DNA from: Candidatus Bathyarchaeota archaeon
Lineage (GTDB): Archaea > Thermoproteota > Bathyarchaeia > TCS64
NCBI GenBank assembly: GCA_937877765.1
Contig: CALGBN010000414.1
Location: 1 to 19,581 of the forward strand
DNA: 19,581 bases
Reading direction: 5' to 3'
Made by a program: the position numbers and the translations under genes. Shown piece after piece: positions 13,871-19,581 of the stretch. The notes under the pieces are model-generated. The model saw only the letters and a list, made by a program, of their open reading frames with translations, ran no database searches and was not told the DNA's origin. The first letter of the stretch is position 1; each line of letters opens with the position of its first letter.

Positions 13871-14926
13871 ATGGAGCCTAGAAAAATCCAGAAGGTTGGA
13901 TACTCTACTTTATCTGTTTCACTCCCCATGAACTGGGCGAAAAAAACAGGTATAAAAAAAGGCGATGTTGTTTTCATATCTGAAGAAAACGATGGAGCAC
14001 TAAGAATCACACCGGAGCCCACTCAAACTGAGGACCAGAGTATATATGTAGTTAATGTAGACAAATGCGATAACACAAAGGTTCTCGCTCGCGTAATTGT
14101 CGGTAACTATGTTCTCGGCAGGAACCTCATCAAAGTAGAGTCTGAGCGACGACTCATGAGGGAACAAATCGAGTCCATAAGGGAAGTCACTCAGAAGCTT
14201 CTCGGAATTGGGATCATCGAGGAGAGCGACAGACATCTCTTACTACAATGTAGCGTAGACCCCAAAAGCTTCCCACTAGAGACCGTAATCAAACGCCTCT
14301 ACGTAATCACAAGCATCATGTTCAAGGAAAGTATGGACGCCCTCATCGACAGGGACATGGAACTAGCCAAAGACGCCATAGCACGTGAACACGAGGCAGA
14401 CACTATCTTCTGGCTACTTACAAGGCTCCTTGCATCAGCACAACAGTCAAGAATAATCTCAGAAGCCATCGGCATTATTGAGCCAATGGAGGTCGTTGAG
14501 AATAACTTGATTGCATGGTATCTTGAGATGATAGGGGACAGGCTATATGCTATTGCGAAAGACATCATTGCACTTGAAGAACTAAGAAACGATGAGGATG
14601 AGGAGCTATTTGAGAGACTCAGCCAAATTGGGTTAGTTGTATTCACGATGTTTGACCAAGCAATGAAGAGCATGTTCGAGAGCGATATCAAGCTGGCAAG
14701 CGACGCAGTAGACCTCTACGAGGCGGTGGGTCACGAGGAAGACTCTCTACTCAAGGAGTTCCAAGAAAACCACAACCCCGAGCTTTCAGCATATGTCAAT
14801 GAGATTGCCTGGGAACTCAGGATTATCGCTGAATATAGCACTGCAATCGCTACAATAAGCATAGATAATGTGCTTTGGAGCGAGAACGAAATCTGCTCTG
14901 TTATACAACCAGATGATGAGGAGTAA
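13871..14926 (+). CDS. AbrB-PhoU fusion, phosphate uptake regulator
   Basis: A 351-residue protein. The N-terminus is a SpoVT/AbrB swapped-hairpin domain (about 3-48: RKIQKVGYSTLSVSLPMNWAKK, then GIKKGDVVFI), a DNA-binding or dimerising module common at the N-terminus of archaeal PhoU proteins. The rest, from about 80, is an all-helical PhoU domain rich in E/D/H metal-ligand candidates such as REHEAD and GHEED, ending in an acidic PDDEE tail. Bacterial PhoU represses phosphate signalling through the Pst transporter; here no pst genes are adjacent. ATG at 13871 is chosen since GGTGA lies 5 nt upstream and the protein then starts MEPRKIQKVG as in relatives; eight more codons from TTG at 13847 would lack a ribosome site. 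Phosphate control is inferred from family only. Confidence 0.87.
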   Translation: MEPRKIQKVGYSTLSVSLPMNWAKKTGIKKGDVVFISEENDGALRITPEPTQTEDQSIYVVNVDKCDNTKVLARVIVGNYVLGRNLIKVESERRLMREQIESIREVTQKLLGIGIIEESDRHLLLQCSVDPKSFPLETVIKRLYVITSIMFKESMDALIDRDMELAKDAIAREHEADTIFWLLTRLLASAQQSRIISEAIGIIEPMEVVENNLIAWYLEMIGDRLYAIAKDIIALEELRNDEDEELFERLSQIGLVVFTMFDQAMKSMFESDIKLASDAVDLYEAVGHEEDSLLKEFQENHNPELSAYVNEIAWELRIIAEYSTAIATISIDNVLWSENEICSVIQPDDEE

Positions 14927-14980
14927 TCCTCTCCTATTTGTTTTACAAAGATACAAAAACATGTTTTACTGTATAGTTGT

Positions 14981-16270
14981 ATGAATTTCAATCAGGTCTA
15001 TTCTAAGATCGATGAGAACCGAGAAAAATCAATAAACAGATTAAGAGAACTCGTAAGAGTTTATCCTGAAGGCGAAGAAAAACTACAAGATAAGGTTGCA
15101 GAAATCTTCGAGACTGTTGGTTGTGAGGTTGATTATCTAAAACTATTGCCCACCACTGTACAGCTTCACAAGGAGTTCGCTGTTGAAGAAGCAATAGATA
15201 TGACAAAACGAATTCACATCATAGGCAAGATCAAGGGAAGCGGTGATGGAAAGAGTCTCATGTTGATCACTCACCCTGACGCTGATCCAATAAACCCTGA
15301 GGGTTGGAGCATTCCATTACATGATGGTGTAATCAAAGATGGACGTATGTATGGATGGGCTGTAGCTGATGACTTAGCTGGAATATGTATGATGACCGAG
15401 GCGGTTGAAGCATTAAACGATATAGGGTTCAAGCCAAAGGGAGATATCTATTTGATGAATGCCTCTGCTAAGCGAAACGCATGGGGTATAGCAGCATTAC
15501 TTAGAGAAGGTTACATGGCTGATGCGGCTTTGTATGTTCATCCAGCAGAGTCTGAACTTGGACTTAAAGAAATTAAAACAATGACCTCTGGGTTGCTAAA
15601 GTTCAGAATCGTAATCGAGGGTATGAAGCCACCAAAAACTGAGTTTGTTCAAGTCACATTCAATCATCTGGGCGTCAACCCCATCGACAAAGCCATGTAC
15701 ATGCATGATGCCTTGAAACGGTTCAACGAGGATAGAATACGAAATATCACATATGAGCCACTAAACAAGGAAGTAGGACGCGGAACAAACCTTCTTGTAA
15801 CATACATTAACTCAGGGAGTCCTTCAAATCTAACTGATGTACCACCAAAATGTACAATCGGTGTTGGACTAACCTTCCCACCACATGAGGACATAGATGA
15901 ACTTGTCAAAAAGGTCGAAGAATATGTCCAAGAGGTATCTATGGCTGATCCTTGGCTCAAGGAGCACCCTGCTAAGATTGACTGGATACAGGGAACCCAA
16001 GGCGTTGAAATACCCATAGACCATCCAATCGTGGAAACCATCAGTAATGCTATCGAGGATGTAACTGGAGAACGACCATTTAGCAATCCATTATACTCCA
16101 AGAGCGACCTAAGAACACCTGTACTAATCAGCGGAATCAATAACGTAGGATATGGTCCACTGGCTGGCGACCTATCAACCACCGGAGGCTTTGAGGAATG
16201 GGTGGACTTGGATGATTATATCCAGGCGGTCAAGGTTACTGCTCGTGCTATTATGGACTGGTGTGGTTAA
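14981..16270 (+). CDS. M20-like protein lacking catalytic residues
   Basis: A 429-residue protein with the M20 fold but a degraded active site. Matches to the active paralogue at 29-1309 are clear: ITHPDAD at 96-102 (first ligand H98, D100), YGWAVADD at 124-131 (bridging Asp D130), a TSGLLKFRIVIEG strand entering the dimer domain, and YSKSDLRTPVLISGI at 372-386. However, the catalytic Glu pair is replaced (NASAKRNA at 160-167), the dimer-domain His motif is absent, and the last ligand His is replaced by Gly in TTGGFEEW at 400-407. A hydrolase using the usual mechanism is therefore unlikely; it may bind ligands, regulate, or have a new activity. The frame is intact, so it is not a decaying pseudogene. 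ATG at 14981 has no Shine-Dalgarno. Confidence 0.8.
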   Translation: MNFNQVYSKIDENREKSINRLRELVRVYPEGEEKLQDKVAEIFETVGCEVDYLKLLPTTVQLHKEFAVEEAIDMTKRIHIIGKIKGSGDGKSLMLITHPDADPINPEGWSIPLHDGVIKDGRMYGWAVADDLAGICMMTEAVEALNDIGFKPKGDIYLMNASAKRNAWGIAALLREGYMADAALYVHPAESELGLKEIKTMTSGLLKFRIVIEGMKPPKTEFVQVTFNHLGVNPIDKAMYMHDALKRFNEDRIRNITYEPLNKEVGRGTNLLVTYINSGSPSNLTDVPPKCTIGVGLTFPPHEDIDELVKKVEEYVQEVSMADPWLKEHPAKIDWIQGTQGVEIPIDHPIVETISNAIEDVTGERPFSNPLYSKSDLRTPVLISGINNVGYGPLAGDLSTTGGFEEWVDLDDYIQAVKVTARAIMDWCG

Positions 16271-16374
16271 CGTCCACACTTACTGTATTTATCTCAACTC
16301 TTTGTAATTATCCAGACATACAGCCTATATATTCAGTGTAATCGACAAGCACCTAGTACCCATTTACGAAAGGG

Positions 16375-16382
16375 TTTAAAAG
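16375..16382 (+). promoter_or_regulatory. TATA box of the EF-2 gene
   Basis: TTTAAAAG predicts initiation near 16405. A second strong AT site (CTATATATTC, about 16325-16334) upstream could give a longer transcript. The rest of the 161-nt gap from 16271 to 16431 shows no gene or RNA that I recognise. Confidence 0.45.
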
Positions 16383-16431
16383 ACTCCTATTTGTGTCTAT
16401 AGTCAACTTAGGATAAAGGAATCAGATCTTT

Positions 16432-18642
16432 ATGCCACGATTCAAGCAAACCGGAGAAATACTCAAACTAATGCATGACAAGAACAAGGTCCGCAACATT
16501 GGTATCATTGCCCACATTGACCACGGCAAGACCACCATGAGCGACAGCCTACTTGCCATGGCTGGTTTGATGGCACCCACACGTGCCGGAGAAGCCAGGG
16601 CTCTCGACTTCCTCGAAGAGGAGCAAAAAAGAGGCATCACAATCAAAACAGCAAACATCAGCCTACTATACGAAGAGGAAGGCAATCAGTATGTTATCAA
16701 CCTCATCGATACCCCAGGACACGTAGACTTTAGCGGTAAAGTCACTCGTGCCATGAGGGCGCTGGACGGCTGCGTTCTACTTGTAGACGCAGTAGAAGAG
16801 TTCCAGATCATGACTGAGGTAAGGCTCAGAGTCGCACTGGAGGAGTTCGTAAAGCCAGTGTGCTACATTAACAAGTTCGACAGGCTCATCAAGGAGCTGA
16901 AGATGGACCCCGAGGCAATCCAAGAGAAACTCTTGAGGATCATACGCAAGTTCAACGAGATTGTTCAGACCTATGGCTCTGAGGAGATTAGGAACGAGTG
17001 GACCATCAACGCAGGAGAAGGTGAGGTGGCCTTCGGCTCAGCACTAGACAGATGGGGATTCACCCTACCCATGCTCGCTAAGAAAGGCTTGACCCTACCA
17101 AAAATCCTAGAGATGTACAAGAACGATGAACTTGAAAAGCTGCAGGAGATGCTTCCATTAAGCGAGGCTATTCTGGGCATGGCGGTTCACAAGATACCCA
17201 ACCCAGATGAGCATCAGCCACGTCGTATCCCCCATATCTGGAAAGGCGATCTTGAAAGCGAGATGGGAAAATACATGATGGCTGTTGATCCAAAAGGCCC
17301 ACTAGTCATCTGTATCAGCAACGTCATCATCGACCCACAAGCAGGTGTAATCAGCACAGGCAGGGTCTTCAGCGGAACCATCCGTAAGGGCGACGACCTG
17401 AACTTGATCGGCGCAGAAAAGACGGCCAAGGCTCAGCAGGTCAGCATCTATATGGGTGCTTATCGTGAGATAGTTGACGAGATTCCAGCAGGTAACATTG
17501 TTGCCTTGATGGGATTAAGTGAGGCTCGTGCCGGTGAAACAATCATTGGAGACGAGTTGCTAGACAAGGACCCCGTACCTTTCGAGTCAATCAAATACGT
17601 ATCAGACCCAGTGCTAACAGTAGCAGTAGAGCCAAAGAGGCCAACAGATCTACCCAAGCTAATTGACGCAATGCAGAAGATGAGCATACAGGACCCTAAC
17701 CTAGTAACGACAATTAATCAAGAGACTGGCGAATACCTGTTGGCTGGTATGGGTGAGCTCCACCTAGAAATCGCCGTCAAAGACCTGAAGAGCCAGTATA
17801 ACTTGGACATTATCCAGAGTGAGCCTACAGTAGTCTACCGTGAGACAATCAGGGAAGAGGTTGGACCATTCATGGGTAAGAGCCCCAATAAACACAACAG
17901 GGTCTTCTTCAAGTTTAGTCCACTTGACCCCAAGATCATTGAACTCATCCGTACGGGGGAGATAAGCGAGATCGTTAGCAGCAGCAAGATCGAGGAAATC
18001 CTCAAGGATAAGGTTGGCTGGACAACACGAGAGGCTCGTCAAGTTTTCGCTATCAACGAGAACGCTAACATGATGATTGATACAACCACAGGAATCCAAG
18101 GACTCCGTGAAGTCAAGCAGCACATCAGCGGTGGCTTCCAGTGGGCCCTAAACGAAGGACCACTAGCAGGTGAAAGCGTCAGAGGCTTACTAGTAGACAT
18201 GGTTGACATCAAACTCCACGAGGACCCAGTTCACCGTGGACCTGCACAGATGATGCCATGTGTAAGACAGGCGCTCTTCGCAGGAATTCTGAGTGGAAAT
18301 CCAACCCTACTTGAACCGATCAGCATAATACAGGTACGTGTACCCGCTGCTGAAATGGGTAACGTTACTGGTTTGCTGAGCAGCAAGCGTGGAAGCATCA
18401 GGGATGTCGAACAGGAAGGACCAATCGTAAACATCACAGGCATGGTCCCCATTGCGGAGACACTTGGAATCAGTCAGGAGATGCGTGCTGCAACGAGCGG
18501 TACAGCTTTCTGGCAGATGACATTTGACCACTATGCTCCTGTGCCTGATAGCATGCTAGCGGACACAGTGAAGAAAGTACGTGTAAGAAAAGGCATGGAC
18601 CCGAACCCCCCACGTGCAAGCGAGTACATAGTCAGGGAATAA
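16432..18642 (+). CDS. fusA: Translation elongation factor 2 (aEF-2)
   Basis: A 736-residue GTPase that moves tRNA and mRNA through the ribosome. Motifs: G1 AHIDHGKT at 27-34, G2 T70 in RGIT, G3 DTPGH at 93-97, G4 NKFD at 147-150, then domain II with GVISTGRVFSGTIRKGD, domain III with GMGELHLEIAVKDL around 439-452, domain IV and domain V with PAAEMGNVTGLLSSKRG. The domain IV tip reads HEDPVHRGPAQ, and H601 (codon 18232-18234) is the histidine changed to diphthamide in archaea and eukaryotes. Full length for the family. One oddity is MTEV at 127-130 where most EF-2 have QTET. ATG at 16432 gives the usual basic N-terminus; AGGA lies 11 nt upstream. It stands alone, away from rps7/rps12 and EF-1alpha, which often adjoin it. 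Confidence 0.96.
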   Translation: MPRFKQTGEILKLMHDKNKVRNIGIIAHIDHGKTTMSDSLLAMAGLMAPTRAGEARALDFLEEEQKRGITIKTANISLLYEEEGNQYVINLIDTPGHVDFSGKVTRAMRALDGCVLLVDAVEEFQIMTEVRLRVALEEFVKPVCYINKFDRLIKELKMDPEAIQEKLLRIIRKFNEIVQTYGSEEIRNEWTINAGEGEVAFGSALDRWGFTLPMLAKKGLTLPKILEMYKNDELEKLQEMLPLSEAILGMAVHKIPNPDEHQPRRIPHIWKGDLESEMGKYMMAVDPKGPLVICISNVIIDPQAGVISTGRVFSGTIRKGDDLNLIGAEKTAKAQQVSIYMGAYREIVDEIPAGNIVALMGLSEARAGETIIGDELLDKDPVPFESIKYVSDPVLTVAVEPKRPTDLPKLIDAMQKMSIQDPNLVTTINQETGEYLLAGMGELHLEIAVKDLKSQYNLDIIQSEPTVVYRETIREEVGPFMGKSPNKHNRVFFKFSPLDPKIIELIRTGEISEIVSSSKIEEILKDKVGWTTREARQVFAINENANMMIDTTTGIQGLREVKQHISGGFQWALNEGPLAGESVRGLLVDMVDIKLHEDPVHRGPAQMMPCVRQALFAGILSGNPTLLEPISIIQVRVPAAEMGNVTGLLSSKRGSIRDVEQEGPIVNITGMVPIAETLGISQEMRAATSGTAFWQMTFDHYAPVPDSMLADTVKKVRVRKGMDPNPPRASEYIVRE

Positions 18643-18655
18643 ACCCCCTACAATC

Positions 18656-18663
18656 TTTTATCC
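18656..18663 (+). promoter_or_regulatory. TATA box of the glycerate kinase gene
   Basis: TTTTATCC predicts initiation near 18685 and an 18-nt leader containing GAGGG (18692-18696), 6 nt before TTG at 18703. Confidence 0.5.
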
Positions 18664-18702
18664 CAATAACGCATTTTCAACCTAGTTAGCCGAGGGTTCA
18701 CC

Positions 18703-19512
18703 TTGATCAAAAATAGCTCTGAGTTAATCAGCAATGGATTAGATGATGTTACACATGGACTTAGAAAAGACGCATGCACAATTTTGGAGTCTGCGCTTAA
18801 CTCTGTTAACCCTGAACAGGCTATCTATAACGCGTTACATCTGAATGGTGATACTCTGAGTTTTGAGGGGGGTTCTATTGACCTATCAAAAGTTAAGAGA
18901 ATATACGTGATTGGTGGCGGTAAGGCTGGGGGTTTGATGGCGAAAGCAGTTGAATCTCTGTTTGGTGATCGAATTAAGGATGGTTTAGTGAATGTTTTGG
19001 AGGGGACGGTGAATACGGTCTCTTTAAAACAGATCAAGCTTCATGGGGCTCATCACCCAGTTCCTTCTAAGGCGGGAGTTGAGGGGGTTAAACAAATGCT
19101 TGAATTAACTGGCAATCTGTGCGAAGATGATCTTGTGATTTCTTTGATTAGTGGGGGAGGCTCTGCGTTAATGCCTTATCCGGCTATAGGAATTGACCTT
19201 GATGATTTACAGTCAATAACTGGTAGTCTTCTTCGAGCAGGGGCAACCATCAATGAGTTGAACGCGGTACGAAAACACTTGTCTGCGTTCAAGGGTGGAC
19301 AGCTTGCACGGCATTGTAGTCCTGCAAGGGTGATTAGTTTGATTCTTAGTGATGTTATTGGTGACCCCTTGGATATAATTGCGAGTGGTCCAACTGCCCC
19401 TGATACTTCTAGCTTTGAGGACGCGTTGATGGTGTTACAAAAGTATGGTGTATGGGTTGATGCACCTGAAAACATCAGGACTCGCATCAATCAAGGTGTT
19501 GAAGGTATTATT
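18703..19512 (+). CDS. Glycerate 2-kinase (DUF4147/MOFRL type), 5' part
   Basis: The first 270 residues of a class II glycerate kinase, which phosphorylates glycerate to 2-phosphoglycerate; relatives have also been named hydroxypyruvate reductase. Family members are about 420-450 residues, so roughly the last third, including the MOFRL domain, is missing. Visible motifs: VIGGGKAGGLMAKAVE at 69-84, HGAHHPVPS at 114-122, SLISGGGSALMP at 148-159, NAVRKHLSAFKGGQLA at 187-202 and SDVIGDPLDIIASGPT at 216-231. The start is TTG at 18703, the only start codon after the in-frame stop at 18667, with GAGGG 6 nt upstream. Genomic sequence stops at about 19513; the frame stays open through the adapter and would add about 23 false residues. 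In archaea this enzyme acts in the non-phosphorylative Entner-Doudoroff pathway or glycerate use. Confidence 0.88.
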
Positions 19513-19513
19513 C

Positions 19514-19581
19514 CTGTCTCTTATACACATCTCCGAGCCCACGAGACCTCTCTACATCTCGTATGCCGTCTTCTGCTTGAA
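19514..19581 (+). other. Illumina Nextera adapter (not genomic)
   Basis: The window ends in library adapter. CTGTCTCTTATACACATCT (19514-19532) is the 19-bp Tn5 mosaic end; CCGAGCCCACGAGAC (19533-19547) is the Nextera read-2 side; CTCTCTAC (19548-19555) fits the i7 index I recall as N707; ATCTCGTATGCCGTCTTCTG onward (19556-19579) is the P7 tail; the final AA is read-through past the molecule end. This is an assembly artefact from untrimmed short-insert reads. Confidence 0.98.

Noticed and set aside
13747..14022. Minus-strand ORF over the PhoU leader and start
   Set aside because: Composition and position match a shadow of the AbrB domain and its AT-rich leader; no family motif or ribosome site.
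19513..19581. Continuation of the glycerate kinase reading frame to the end of the window
   Set aside because: These codons are adapter sequence, not gene sequence.
1..19581. tRNA, rRNA, CRISPR arrays, C/D-box RNAs, insertion sequences
   Set aside because: No cloverleaf with a T-loop consensus, no spaced direct repeats, no transposase or terminal inverted repeats were found; RTGATGA-like strings all fall inside coding regions without a paired CTGA box in a suitable context.

Overview
The window is a gene-dense stretch of an archaeal chromosome. The evidence is a complete archaeal/eukaryal-type elongation factor 2 with a diphthamide-site histidine, RNA polymerase subunit K (Rpo6), prefoldin beta, an archaellin with a class III signal peptide, a PhoU protein with an AbrB-type N-terminus, and TATA boxes about 26 bp before many starts, several giving leaderless or very short-leader mRNAs. 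I cannot fix the phylum from sequence alone. The mix of peptide, fatty-acid and aromatic or keto-acid catabolism genes with moderate GC would fit an uncultured Asgard (for example Thorarchaeota) or TACK archaeon, but that is only a guess. The last 68 bases are not genomic: they are Illumina Nextera adapter with an i7 index and the P7 tail, so the window ends at a contig end from a short-read assembly.

Layout. 1-1652 (+): an M20 metallopeptidase and a DUF1805 protein. 1649-3439 (-): an MBL-fold hydrolase, a DUF167 protein, a BlaI/MecI-like winged-helix regulator and a PaaI-like hotdog thioesterase. 3523-5690 (+): an FAH-family hydrolase, rpoK with a downstream two-helix membrane protein, and an archaellin. 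5696-6865 (-): a saccharopine dehydrogenase-like reductase. 7009-9653 (+): an acyl-CoA dehydrogenase, prefoldin beta and a DHH phosphoesterase. 9717-10994 (-): a GMC-like FAD oxidoreductase with a four-cysteine cluster motif. 11145-13669 (+): a fused two-ATPase ECF transporter protein and EcfT, overlapping by 4 nt. 13871-18642 (+): an AbrB-PhoU regulator, a second M20-like protein that lacks the catalytic residues, and EF-2. 18703-19512 (+): the N-terminal part of a glycerate 2-kinase, cut by the adapter.

How the genes fit together. There is no long operon. Most genes have their own promoter; the clear co-transcribed pairs are rpoK plus the small membrane protein and the ECF ATPase plus EcfT. 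The theme is heterotrophic catabolism (M20, thioesterase, FAH hydrolase, acyl-CoA dehydrogenase, saccharopine dehydrogenase-like, GMC oxidoreductase, glycerate kinase) mixed with housekeeping genes. No rRNA, tRNA, CRISPR array, insertion sequence or prophage gene was seen, and no gene-free stretch exceeds about 200 bases.

Start codons matter here. Six of 21 genes most likely start with TTG. Several have an AGGTGA-type Shine-Dalgarno 5-6 nt upstream whose own GTG can be mistaken for the start. No exotic defence or mobile system is visible; the most useful points are the adapter end, the apparently inactive M20 paralogue, the structured leaders of rpoK and the PhoU gene, and the orphan archaellin and ECF modules.
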